Below, in pieces: positions 51,432-59,579 of a DNA stretch of 64,000 nucleotides. A program made the position numbers and the translations under genes. Within the stretch, counting starts at the first letter, position 1; every line of letters begins with the position of its first letter. The stretch is from Lachnospiraceae bacterium. Its GTDB lineage: Bacteria > Bacillota > Clostridia > Lachnospirales > Lachnospiraceae. The stretch is taken from positions 167,703 to 231,702 of the forward strand of contig CAJTEE010000004.1 of NCBI GenBank assembly GCA_910575275.1, given 5' to 3'. A model generated the notes under the pieces. The model was given only the letters and a program-made list of their open reading frames with translations, was not told the origin of the DNA and did not search any database.

Positions 51432-51791
51432 TTATTTGTTGTGTTTTTGAATGACCGCACAGATTTCTTCGTAGTCCGCCGCCGCCTGCTTCATGAGCGC
51501 ATCCGTATTGCCGCTCCCTCCAGCCCGCAGCACTTCCGTAAGCTTGGACACACTCTCATAGAAGCGATCCAGCCCGAGATTCCCGGCCACGCCCTTTAAC
51601 GTGTGGGCGGCACGGAACGCTGTCTCCGTATCGCCCGCTGCAAGCGCGTCCCTGAGGCTTTCAAAGTTCGGATCCGCCGGGAAGCGCAGCAGAAATTTCA
51701 GGTACATAGCCTCCATATTCATAAATCTGGCTAATGCCGTCTCAATGTTCGCTCCGGCAGCGATCAGGTCCTTTTTTAATTCTTCTGTCAT
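51432..51791 (-). CDS. Stand-alone HPt phosphotransfer protein
   Basis: A 119-residue four-helix protein with the phospho-acceptor histidine in FRAAHTLKGVAGNLGL (near residue 62) and the usual FxxRFxxD-like start LKFLLRFPADPNFESLRDAL in pieces. Such proteins relay phosphate between a hybrid kinase and a response regulator. No kinase or regulator is next to it. Its ATG directly follows the ddh stop, and AGAAAGGAG lies inside the ddh end, so the two are translationally linked. A dual role with ddh is not known. Confidence 0.92.
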   Translation of the reverse strand: MTEELKKDLIAAGANIETALARFMNMEAMYLKFLLRFPADPNFESLRDALAAGDTETAFRAAHTLKGVAGNLGLDRFYESVSKLTEVLRAGGSGNTDALMKQAAADYEEICAVIQKHNK

Positions 51792-52772
51792 TTACAAAAG
51801 CTCCTTTCTGAGTTGTTCCCCGCTTTTGGCCGACAGATACGCCGGCGGAACGTCAAGCACCGTCTTGCAACCGCTCATTCCCTCATTCTTCATGCGGTAC
51901 GCGGCCCGTGCACATGCCACAATGACCGCCGAGGTAAATTCCGGGTTGGAATCCAGCTTTAAGCTATACTCGATCACATGGCTGTTTTCCAGGTCCCAGC
52001 CGGTCTTCCCGTTACGGATCACAAAGCCACCGTGGGGCAGGCCTGTGTGCTCCCTCTTTAATTCTTCCTCACTGATAAAATGTACGGTTGTATCATAATC
52101 GGAGAAATAGTTCGGCATCGTCACGATCTCGTTTTCGATCCGTTTCAGATCGGCGCCCTCCTCGGCGACCACGAAGCACTCTCTCGTATGCTTTTGCCTC
52201 GTTGTGAGCGCCGGTGTGCCTCCGTTTCGGATCTCGGCAAGCGCGCTCTCCACTGGGACGGTATACTGTCTCGCATCCTTTACGCCCTTAACCCGACGGA
52301 TGGCATCCGAATGCCCCTGGCTCACGCCGCGGCCCCAGAAGGTATAATCGCTTCCGTCGGGCAAGATGGCGTTCGCGTAAACGCGGTTGATCGAAAACAT
52401 ACCCGGGTCCCAGCCTGCGGAAATGACCGCCACTCTGCCCGCCTCTCTCGCGGCCTTATCCACGGCCGCAAAGTGTTCCGGAATTTTCGCATGTGTGTCA
52501 AAGCTGTCTACAACATTGAAATATCTTGCATATTCCGGCGTCTGAACCGGGAGATCGGTCGCACTGCCGCCGCAGAGGATTAAAACGTCGATCTTGTCCG
52601 CCATCTGCTTCGCCTCGTCCGCCGCATAGACGCCGACATTTTCTGTTAAGATTTGTACGCTCTTTGGGCTCCGCCTTGTAAAGACCGCCGCAAGCTCCAG
52701 ATCGGGATTATGCCGGATTGCGCACTCCACACCGCGCCCCAAATTGCCATAGCCCATGATTCCGATTTTCAC
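51792..52772 (-). CDS. ddh: meso-Diaminopimelate dehydrogenase
   Basis: A 326-residue enzyme. The NADP-binding start reads KIGIMGYGNLGRGVE, followed by AAVFTRRSPKS, LILCGGSATDLP and SAGWDPGMFSINR; the C-terminal substrate part includes TRQKHTRECFVV and PHGGFVIRNGKT. It converts tetrahydrodipicolinate to meso-DAP in one step, joining lysine and wall synthesis. I choose GTG 52770-52772 as start because GGAAGG lies 6 nt upstream and the family begins MKIGI; the frame's ATG at 52799 adds nine atypical residues. It follows the second MATE gene by 34 bp. Confidence 0.93.
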   Translation of the reverse strand: MKIGIMGYGNLGRGVECAIRHNPDLELAAVFTRRSPKSVQILTENVGVYAADEAKQMADKIDVLILCGGSATDLPVQTPEYARYFNVVDSFDTHAKIPEHFAAVDKAAREAGRVAVISAGWDPGMFSINRVYANAILPDGSDYTFWGRGVSQGHSDAIRRVKGVKDARQYTVPVESALAEIRNGGTPALTTRQKHTRECFVVAEEGADLKRIENEIVTMPNYFSDYDTTVHFISEEELKREHTGLPHGGFVIRNGKTGWDLENSHVIEYSLKLDSNPEFTSAVIVACARAAYRMKNEGMSGCKTVLDVPPAYLSAKSGEQLRKELL

Positions 52773-52806
52773 TGTCATCCTTCCATTTTCCTCCGTCATT
52801 AATCCA

Positions 52807-54156
52807 TTATAATCTATTAATAGTTATAGCAGGTGCGCCGTTTTGTGTCAATTCTTTTTTCATGAAGACGGCCGTGACGACGGCTGTCAAACATTCGGCT
52901 GCTGTCACGGTGAGCCAGATGCCGTTGACCCCCCAAAAAACAGGCAGAAGAAACACAAAAAGACTGTTTAACACCACGCCGCGCAGCAAAGAGATCGTCA
53001 GAGAAATCCCCGGACGCACGATCGACTGGAAATAGGCGCCGCACAGAATGTTCCACTCACCGGCCGGAAAGCAGATAAAATACATCCGGATCGCCGGGAC
53101 CGCCATGGAAAGGACCTCCGGGGATGGCTCCAAAAACAGATGCGACAGGGGTACCGGGAACAGCAGGCCGATTGCCATAAAAAGAATTCCCACAAAAAGC
53201 GCCGTCCGAATCCCAAGTCTGCAGGCTTCCCGGACGCGTTCCTTTTTCCCCGCGCCGAAATTCATCGCGAGCAGCGGCTGCACCGCCTGAGCGATTCCGT
53301 TCGAGACGGAGAGCACGACAAGCGCCGTGTTGCTGATAATCCCGTATACGACCACGCCGATTTCCCCCACACAGGCTAAAAGCTGCCGGTTAAACAAAAA
53401 GGTCACAAGGCCGCTCGAAACCTCCATTAAAAAGCTCGCCAGGCCGCTGCTTACAATTTCTCCCACCTTTTTTAAGCGGACAGCCCGCACCGGGCGCAGG
53501 TGGTTTTCCCTTGTAAAAAAATGCGCGGACAGAATCAGGACTGTCAGCGTGCTTCCCGTGGCAGTCGCCAGGGCCGCGCCGCCCATGCCCCAGTCTAGGA
53601 TATAGATGGTGATATAATCCAGGATCACGTTCGTGACACCGCCGCTTATAACGCCGGCCATCGCAAGCCGCGGCGCCCCGTCGTTCCGCACAAATGCCTG
53701 CAGAAACGATGAAGCGATGAATACCGGAGACGCCGTCACCAGCACACGGCCGTAAGGCCATGCGTATTCTGCCATACTGTCCGTATTCCCCAGGAGTCCA
53801 AGCAGCGGAACAAAAAACGCACGGCAGAGGAAAAAGGAGAGCACGGCAAACACAAGCGCCATAAGAAGCGCCGTCGTAAAGTAGCCGCGCGCCGCCCTCT
53901 CGTTTCCCCGTCCGCGCTCAAAGCAGAATAAGACGCTTCCCCCCACCCCGCAGAGCATTCCCAGGCCAAAGTACACACTGTAGAGCGGAAGGAGAATGTT
54001 GAGCGCGGCCATGCCGGCGGCCCCGATTCCGCGGCCGATCATCACGGTGTCTGCCAGAATGTAAATGGAGGTCACAAGCGTCGCACTGACCGACGGAATC
54101 AGATAGCTCATAAAGACCCGGCGGACCGGGGTCTCAAGCAGGTTCATCTGTTTCAT
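52807..54156 (-). CDS. MATE-family efflux transporter (second copy)
   Basis: A 449-residue MATE protein with twelve membrane helices, starting NLLETPVRRVFMSYLIPS and showing ILADTVMIGRGIGAAGMAALNILLPLYS in pieces. It is only distantly like the MATE at 49958-51355. An alternative start is three codons later. It lies 23 bp after the ATC-hydrolase-like gene and 34 bp before ddh, so probably in one transcript. The Cys/Phe-rich segments are normal for the family; substrate unknown. Confidence 0.92.
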   Translation of the reverse strand: MKQMNLLETPVRRVFMSYLIPSVSATLVTSIYILADTVMIGRGIGAAGMAALNILLPLYSVYFGLGMLCGVGGSVLFCFERGRGNERAARGYFTTALLMALVFAVLSFFLCRAFFVPLLGLLGNTDSMAEYAWPYGRVLVTASPVFIASSFLQAFVRNDGAPRLAMAGVISGGVTNVILDYITIYILDWGMGGAALATATGSTLTVLILSAHFFTRENHLRPVRAVRLKKVGEIVSSGLASFLMEVSSGLVTFLFNRQLLACVGEIGVVVYGIISNTALVVLSVSNGIAQAVQPLLAMNFGAGKKERVREACRLGIRTALFVGILFMAIGLLFPVPLSHLFLEPSPEVLSMAVPAIRMYFICFPAGEWNILCGAYFQSIVRPGISLTISLLRGVVLNSLFVFLLPVFWGVNGIWLTVTAAECLTAVVTAVFMKKELTQNGAPAITINRL

Positions 54157-54179
54157 AGACTGTTTTCCCGGTCTGTCCG

Positions 54180-54869
54180 TCAGGCCACGTTAAAATTCGT
54201 ATTTTGATAACCCGCCAGGCAGTCCCAGGCCTCCTTTCCGTAGGCTTCCTCGAAGTCTCCTTGGACCTCCTCTGCAGCAGCTTCTCCTTCTCTGCCAAAG
54301 ATGGCTGCGGAGACCTCGCGAAACGCCCAGTACAGATGCGCGCAGTGGTATTCAAAGCTTCGCAGGCCGGAAGGATTTTTTTCGAGTGTGGAGCCATCTG
54401 TCAGGCCCGCATCCGGAACCGTCTGGATGCAGAAAGCATGATCGTGAAGCGTCTGGGATACCTCGTAGACGAGCTTTGGATTAAAGCCGCGGCAGATAGA
54501 GGCGTCCAGATCGCTGCAGTAGAGAAGCCCGGCCTCCGTAAGGCCCATTTTCTTAAACTGTTCATGCCACGGGCAGACATGGATGTGCATCTCATAGTCC
54601 GGAGAAACCGTCTTTACCTCCGTCCGGTTGGAAAAGCCCAGCGCCTTTGCCTCGTCCGTGGAAACCCACTCCCCGTACCGGCAGTAGGTCTCGTAGGTCA
54701 GGGCCTTCCCGTCCCGGATTGCCCGCTGCGCCATCCGGCGGCCCCGCTGTTCTGCATAATACCGGGTCGCATGCAGAAACGCCGCTTTTCCGCGGTCCCC
54801 GAAGTGCTCCGTCAGACGGACATAATATTTCGCAGCAAGAAACGCATGTGTCATTTCATTCAATCCCAT
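54180..54869 (-). CDS. L-2-amino-thiazoline-4-carboxylic acid hydrolase family protein
   Basis: A 229-residue protein with the ATC-hydrolase family pattern: an N-terminal helical part (AFLAAKYYVRLTEHFGDRGKAAF in pieces) and a C-terminal domain with VCPWHEQFKKMGLTEAGLLYCSDLDASICRGFNPKL in pieces, where the Cys, His and Asp are the conserved residues. Characterised members open the thiazoline ring to give N-carbamoyl or S-carbamoyl cysteine, but most Clostridial copies are uncharacterised. RBS AAAGGAG. First gene of the run that includes the MATE exporter and ddh. Confidence 0.85.
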   Translation of the reverse strand: MGLNEMTHAFLAAKYYVRLTEHFGDRGKAAFLHATRYYAEQRGRRMAQRAIRDGKALTYETYCRYGEWVSTDEAKALGFSNRTEVKTVSPDYEMHIHVCPWHEQFKKMGLTEAGLLYCSDLDASICRGFNPKLVYEVSQTLHDHAFCIQTVPDAGLTDGSTLEKNPSGLRSFEYHCAHLYWAFREVSAAIFGREGEAAAEEVQGDFEEAYGKEAWDCLAGYQNTNFNVA

Positions 54870-54890
54870 CAGAATCTCCTTTCTTTTCTC

Positions 54891-55056
54891 CTAGAGCGTG
54901 TCTAAAAATTGCTTTCCGTCAGATGTGCGTTCCACTTTGTGGGAGATTTGGCCCAAATGAGCGCGGCGTAGTGGGCTGCGTTAAGTGAATTTGGGCCAAA
55001 TATACCGCGAAGTGGGGCGTGCAGGTGGCGGGAATGAATTTTCAGACACGCTCTAG
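54891..55056. mobile_element. MITE-like element overlapping the end of rsmA
   Basis: A 166-bp element with 20-bp terminal inverted repeats: CTAGAGCGTGTCTAAAAATT (54891-54910) and its near-perfect complement (55037-55056, one mismatch). The inverted symmetry continues inward with ATTTGGCCCAAAT on one arm and its partner on the other, so almost the whole element can fold. A TA (or CTAG) duplication at both ends fits IS5-like transposition. It encodes nothing and supplies the last codons and stop of rsmA. Confidence 0.8.
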
Positions 55057-55905
55057 AATATCAGACAGCCCTGCAAACTGGGAAAGCGTCAGCGCCTCCC
55101 CCCGCACCGCCGCGGGAAGCCCCAGTCTCCCGATGGCCTGTGCAGCCTGTTCCCTCGTAAACGGCAGTTCGGGCGAATTGCCGATACCGTTTGCCAATGT
55201 TTTTCTCCTTTGATTAAAGGACGCGCGAATCAGCCGGAACAAAAGCTCCTCATCCCTTGCCCGGACCGGCTTCTCTTTGTACTTTGTCAGCCGGATCACG
55301 GCCGAGCCGACGTTCGGACGCGGGATAAAGCAGTTTGGCGGCACGTTTGCCACAAGCTCCGCCTTCGCATAATACTGAACCGCCAGCGACAGCGCGCCAT
55401 AATCCTTGGAGCCGGGGCCTACCCGCATACGGTCCGCCACCTCCTTCTGCACCATGACCGTGATCGTATCGACCGGAATATCGTTCTCTAAAAGTCCCAT
55501 GACGATCGGCGTCGTAATATAATAAGGAAGATTGGCCGTCACCTTCATCGGCCGCCCGCCGTTATAGCGGTCTGCAATGGCTTTGATATCCGTCTTCAGG
55601 ATATCTCCTTGGATCACGGTCACATTTTTGTAACCGGCAAGCGTCTCTGCAAGAACCGGAATCAGCTTTTTATCAATCTCCACGGCCGCAACATGTCCTG
55701 CCGCCTCCGCCAGGTACTGCGTCATCGTGCCGATGCCCGGGCCGATCTCCAGCACACAGTCATCCTTTCCGATTTCTGCCGCTTCGATAATTTTATTCAG
55801 GACATGCGCATCAATCAGGAAGTTCTGTCCGAACTTTTTTTGAAATGTGATTCCGTGTTTTTGTATGAGTTCGATGGTCGCTTTCGGATTTCCCAGATTC
55901 GCCAT
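55042..55905 (-). CDS. rsmA: 16S rRNA (adenine1518/1519-N6)-dimethyltransferase RsmA (KsgA)
   Basis: A 287-residue methyltransferase that dimethylates two adenines near the 3' end of 16S rRNA. Landmarks: KKFGQNFLIDAHVLNKI, SAM motif VLEIGPGIGTMTQYL, AVEIDKKLIPVL, catalytic NLPYYITTPIV and FIPRPNVGSAVIRL. Start ATG 55903-55905 with AAGGAG 7 nt upstream; a longer frame to 55971 overlaps tatD and is rejected. The final residues LERV and the TGA stop are encoded by the terminal repeat of the MITE-like element, so the native end may have been replaced. Last gene of the metG operon. Confidence 0.96.
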   Translation of the reverse strand: MANLGNPKATIELIQKHGITFQKKFGQNFLIDAHVLNKIIEAAEIGKDDCVLEIGPGIGTMTQYLAEAAGHVAAVEIDKKLIPVLAETLAGYKNVTVIQGDILKTDIKAIADRYNGGRPMKVTANLPYYITTPIVMGLLENDIPVDTITVMVQKEVADRMRVGPGSKDYGALSLAVQYYAKAELVANVPPNCFIPRPNVGSAVIRLTKYKEKPVRARDEELLFRLIRASFNQRRKTLANGIGNSPELPFTREQAAQAIGRLGLPAAVRGEALTLSQFAGLSDILERV

Positions 55906-55915
55906 ATGTTTCTCC

Positions 55916-56716
55916 TTATCTTCCTGCAGCCGGCTGCGTTTGTTCATCCAGCCGATACAGCCGTTTGGCATTTTCTGCGGTCCGGCAGATGACCTCCCTG
56001 ACCGTTATGCCCTTGCACTCTGCCAGGGCCTTTGCGACAAACGGGAGCATCTGAGAGGAGTTTCGCTCTCCCCGGTGCGGCACGGGCGACAGATACGGGC
56101 AGTCTGTCTCCAAAACCAGTCTGTCGAGCGGCGCATATTCTGCGACCTCCTTTAGCTTTTTCGCGTTCTGAAACGTGAGCACGCCGCCGATTCCCAGATA
56201 AAAGCCCATGTTCAGGTATTCCCTCGCCGTCTCGATCCCGTAGGAAAAGCAGTGGATCACGCCGCCTCCCATGCCTGTATACTCTGCCCTCATGATCTCC
56301 AGTGTATCCTTGGCCGCATCGCGGCTGTGGATCACGACGGGAAGTCCGGTCTCCCCGGCGAGGACAAGCTGTCTTATAAACCAGCGCTTTTGTACATCCC
56401 TGTCCGGCGTGTCCCAGTGGTAATCAAGACCGATCTCACCGACTGCGACTACTTTTTCTTTCGCTGTCTGCGCCTTAAGCCAGTCCATGTCCGCCTCCGA
56501 AAGCTGCCCCGTCTCGGACGGATGGACGCCGACGGCCGCATAGAGAAACGGATAGCGTGCAGCCAATGCCAGAGTCGTTTTACACGATGCAAGGCTTGCA
56601 CCTATGTTCACCACCTGGCCGATCCCGTGATTTTTCAGATCCGGCAAGAGCGTATCCCGATCTGCGTCAAACGCCTCGTCATCGTAATGCGTATGTGTGT
56701 CAAATATAAGTTCCAT
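55916..56716 (-). CDS. tatD: TatD-family DNase
   Basis: A 266-residue TIM-barrel hydrolase: LIFDTHTHYDDEAFD (metal HxH), VGEIGLDYHWD (Glu), VIHSRDAAKD (His), VIHCFSYG (His) and LVLETDCPYLSP (Asp). TatD proteins are metal-dependent 3'-5' exonucleases linked to DNA repair. Start ATG 56714-56716 has AGGAGGG 8 nt upstream and overlaps the traX end; rsmA starts 10 bp after it. The pairing tatD-rsmA after metG is common in Firmicutes. Confidence 0.95.
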   Translation of the reverse strand: MELIFDTHTHYDDEAFDADRDTLLPDLKNHGIGQVVNIGASLASCKTTLALAARYPFLYAAVGVHPSETGQLSEADMDWLKAQTAKEKVVAVGEIGLDYHWDTPDRDVQKRWFIRQLVLAGETGLPVVIHSRDAAKDTLEIMRAEYTGMGGGVIHCFSYGIETAREYLNMGFYLGIGGVLTFQNAKKLKEVAEYAPLDRLVLETDCPYLSPVPHRGERNSSQMLPFVAKALAECKGITVREVICRTAENAKRLYRLDEQTQPAAGR

Positions 56717-57398
56717 GGACGATCCCTCCTGTAAAATAGAGCACACAAAGATGAAGCGGATAAAACACATAGGGCAGACGGCCTATTCTTCTGCCATGCT
56801 CCCCGCTGTAGCGATTGATGAAAAAAAGAGCGATACAGGCCGCCGGCCACATGAGATCTGGACCATAAAGGAGAAAAAGCGTCAGGAGGCCTGCCTGCGT
56901 CCGCATCGGAGGATTCTGCCGAAAAAAATAGAAAGCCAAGATCAGCAAAAGCCCCACGGGACCGTAGTCGATGCGAAACAGCCAGGCGGATGCAAAGCCG
57001 GCGGCCGCTGCCAGGCATGCCAAAGGCCGGGTCCCCTGAGAAATTCCCTTTAGCAAAAGCAGCCCGACGAGCAGTAAAAACAGCGTATTCTGGTTTCCGG
57101 GAGCAAACAGGCTGTTTTCTACCGCCAGGTTATAGGGGATCTCCGAAACAGCCGCGGCCGCCAGCAGCCGGCCGGCATAACGCCGCCAGTCGTTCGTATG
57201 AAAGAACCCCTCGACAAGCAAAAATGCAAAGAGAGGAAAAGCCATCCGCCCGATCAGGCGCATGGCTATATACATCCCCTCTCCCGGCATGGAGGCGGCG
57301 TATCCCGACCCACGAAGCAGAACATGGGCCACATGGTCGACTGCCATCGTCCCCATCGCAAGAAGCTTTAAATCTGCCGAGGAACATCGTTTTCCCAA
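56700..57398 (-). CDS. TraX-family membrane protein
   Basis: A 232-residue protein with about seven or eight membrane helices and the TraX pattern: LKLLAMGTMAVDHVAHVLL, MRLIGRMAFPLFAFLLVEGFFHT in pieces, VSEIPYNLAV and NTLFLLLVGLLLL. TraX was named as a pilin N-acetyltransferase on F plasmids, but chromosomal copies in Clostridia are not linked to conjugation. It starts directly after the metG stop and overlaps tatD by 17 bp, so it is part of this operon; function here unknown. Confidence 0.92.
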   Translation of the reverse strand: MGKRCSSADLKLLAMGTMAVDHVAHVLLRGSGYAASMPGEGMYIAMRLIGRMAFPLFAFLLVEGFFHTNDWRRYAGRLLAAAAVSEIPYNLAVENSLFAPGNQNTLFLLLVGLLLLKGISQGTRPLACLAAAAGFASAWLFRIDYGPVGLLLILAFYFFRQNPPMRTQAGLLTLFLLYGPDLMWPAACIALFFINRYSGEHGRRIGRLPYVFYPLHLCVLYFTGGIVHGTYI

Positions 57399-59357
57399 CT
57401 AGCTTACCTCAGAGCCCGCCTTCATGTCCTTGTCCGGCATCATGAGCGCTAAATTTCCCTCATCATCCGCCGCACTGAGAATCATACCCTCGGACATCAT
57501 TCCCGCCAGCTTCGCGGGCTTTAAATTCGTGATGACCATGACCTTCCTGCCGACCATCTCATCCGCCTTGTACCATGCCTTGATACCGCTTAAAATCTGT
57601 CTCGTCTCGGAGCCGATCCTGATCTGGAAGCAAAGAAGCTTCTTCGACTTCGGAACCTCCTCACACTTTATGACCTCGCCGATCTGAAGCTGCAGCTTCG
57701 CAAAATCGTCATACGTGATCTCCGGCTTTTTCTCCACATCCATACCGTTCTTCTCCTCTTTGGGCACTTCCTCTTTTTCATTGGCCGTACGCATGGCCGA
57801 AACCTTCTCCAGCACTTCTTTCATGTCCATGCGGGCGAACAGGATCTCTGGTTTTTCCGTAACCTTATTCCCGCCAGGATACAGGCCGAATTCCTTCATG
57901 TCTGCAAGCGGCCGCTTTTCAGTGCGAAGCTGCGAAAGGATCTTCTCGGAAGTCTGCGGCATAAAAGAAGCCAGAAGAGAGGCGCCGATCGTGATGGCCT
58001 CTGTCAGGTTATAGAGAACCGTCGCCAGGCGGTCTTTTTTCGCCTCATCCTTTGCCAATGTCCACGGGGCCGTCTCGTCAATGTATTTGTTGCTGCGGCG
58101 GAAAATATTGAAGATCTCCGTCATCGCATCCGCTACGCGCAGCCTGTCCATCTTTTCATCGGCCAGCCTCACGGCCTCCAGGACAACAGCCTTCAAATCC
58201 TCATCCACAGGCTCCTTAATGCCCCTGTTTTCCACAGCGCCGCCAAAATACTTATTCGTCATCGAAACCGTGCGGTTTACAAGGTTTCCCAGGATATTGG
58301 CCAGATCGGAATTCATGCGCTCCACCATTAACTCCCAGGAAATGACGCCGTCGTTCTCAAACGGCATCTCATGGAGAACAAAATAGCGCACCGCGTCCAC
58401 GCCGAAAAAGTCCACCAGCGTGTCGGCATAGAGCACGTTCCCCTTCGACTTGCTCATCTTTCCGTCGCCCTGTAAAAGCCACGGATGGCCGAAGATCTGC
58501 TTCGGAAGCGGCACGCCCAAAGCCATCAGAAAGATCGGCCAGTAGATCGTATGGAACCGGATAATGTCCTTCCCGATTAAATGCAGATCGGCCGGCCAGT
58601 ATTTTTTATAGTTCTCACCGTGCTCCCCGCCGCAGTCATAGCCGATTCCGGTGATGTAATTGCTGAGTGCATCCAGCCAGACATAGGTGACGTGTTTCGG
58701 GTCAAAATCCACCGGAATCCCCCAGGTGAACGACGTCCTCGACACACACAGATCCTGCAGGCCCGGAAGCAGGAAATTATTCATCATCTCGTTTTTGCGC
58801 GAAACAGGTTGGATAAACTCCGGATGAGCATTGATATGGTCGATCAGCCTCTGGGCGTATTTGCTCATACAGAAAAAGTATGCTTCCTCCTTGGCCGGCT
58901 GCACCGGACGGCCGCAGTCCGGGCATTTCCCGTCCACGACCTGGGACGGCGTCCAGAACGACTCGCAGGGCGTACAATAAAGCCCTTCGTAATTCCCTTT
59001 ATAAATGTCCCCCTGCTCGTACAGCTTTTTAAAGATCTTCTGTATCTGCTTTTCATGATCTGCATCCGTCGTGCGGATAAATTTGTCATAGGAGGTGTTC
59101 ATCATATCCCAGATCTTCCTGATCTCGCCGGCCACCTGATCCACAAACTCCTTCGGAGTAACACCGGCCTCCTTCGCCTTCAGTTCGATCTTCTGTCCAT
59201 GTTCATCGGTTCCGGTCTGGAAAAATACGTCGTAGCCCTGCTCTCTCTTATAGCGGGCGATCGCATCCGCCAGCACGATCTCATACGTATTGCCGATATG
59301 CGGCTTTCCCGAGGTATAAGCGATCGCGGTCGTAATATAATATGGTTTTTTACTCAT
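57399..59357 (-). CDS. metG: Methionyl-tRNA synthetase
   Basis: A 652-residue class I synthetase that charges tRNA-Met. HIGH motif is PHIGNTYEIV; the zinc knuckle has CTPCESFWTPSQVVDGKCPDC in pieces; KMSKS motif is GDGKMSKSKGN. The end (about 540-652) carries the tRNA-binding OB domain (FAKLQLQIGEVIKCEEVPKSKKLL in pieces) after a Glu/Lys-rich linker. Start ATG 59355-59357 with AAAGGAG 8 nt upstream. The leader is about 77 nt, too short for a T-box. First gene of metG-traX-tatD-rsmA. Confidence 0.97.
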   Translation of the reverse strand: MSKKPYYITTAIAYTSGKPHIGNTYEIVLADAIARYKREQGYDVFFQTGTDEHGQKIELKAKEAGVTPKEFVDQVAGEIRKIWDMMNTSYDKFIRTTDADHEKQIQKIFKKLYEQGDIYKGNYEGLYCTPCESFWTPSQVVDGKCPDCGRPVQPAKEEAYFFCMSKYAQRLIDHINAHPEFIQPVSRKNEMMNNFLLPGLQDLCVSRTSFTWGIPVDFDPKHVTYVWLDALSNYITGIGYDCGGEHGENYKKYWPADLHLIGKDIIRFHTIYWPIFLMALGVPLPKQIFGHPWLLQGDGKMSKSKGNVLYADTLVDFFGVDAVRYFVLHEMPFENDGVISWELMVERMNSDLANILGNLVNRTVSMTNKYFGGAVENRGIKEPVDEDLKAVVLEAVRLADEKMDRLRVADAMTEIFNIFRRSNKYIDETAPWTLAKDEAKKDRLATVLYNLTEAITIGASLLASFMPQTSEKILSQLRTEKRPLADMKEFGLYPGGNKVTEKPEILFARMDMKEVLEKVSAMRTANEKEEVPKEEKNGMDVEKKPEITYDDFAKLQLQIGEVIKCEEVPKSKKLLCFQIRIGSETRQILSGIKAWYKADEMVGRKVMVITNLKPAKLAGMMSEGMILSAADDEGNLALMMPDKDMKAGSEVS

Positions 59358-59440
59358 GTGTTTGGCTCCTTTTGACTGGGTAAAAAAATATCCGTAGTGC
59401 GCGCTCTGCGCAGCCTGGCTCAATAAAACCTTTCTGTAGA

Positions 59441-59469
59441 AGTCTACCCTGTCTGCCAGATTTTGTCAA
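59441..59469 (-). promoter_or_regulatory. Promoter of the metG operon
   Basis: On the minus strand TTGACA (59464-59469), 17 bp, TAGACT (59441-59446). Start near 59434. The other half of the 222-bp gap carries the upstream region of the divergent DUF885 gene, with a possible TATACT at 59543-59548 but a poor -35. Confidence 0.82.
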
Positions 59470-59579
59470 GCCGTGGCCCAAGGAATTTTATCGTTGCCGT
59501 TCATATAGAGTGAACCGTAACATTTTATCCAAAAGCCGCACATATACTGGCAGTGGAACATATGCAAAGGAGTGAACCC

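Noticed and set aside
59358-59434. T-box or SAM riboswitch for metG
   Set aside because: The roughly 77-nt leader shows no T-box sequence, terminator or SAM aptamer elements.
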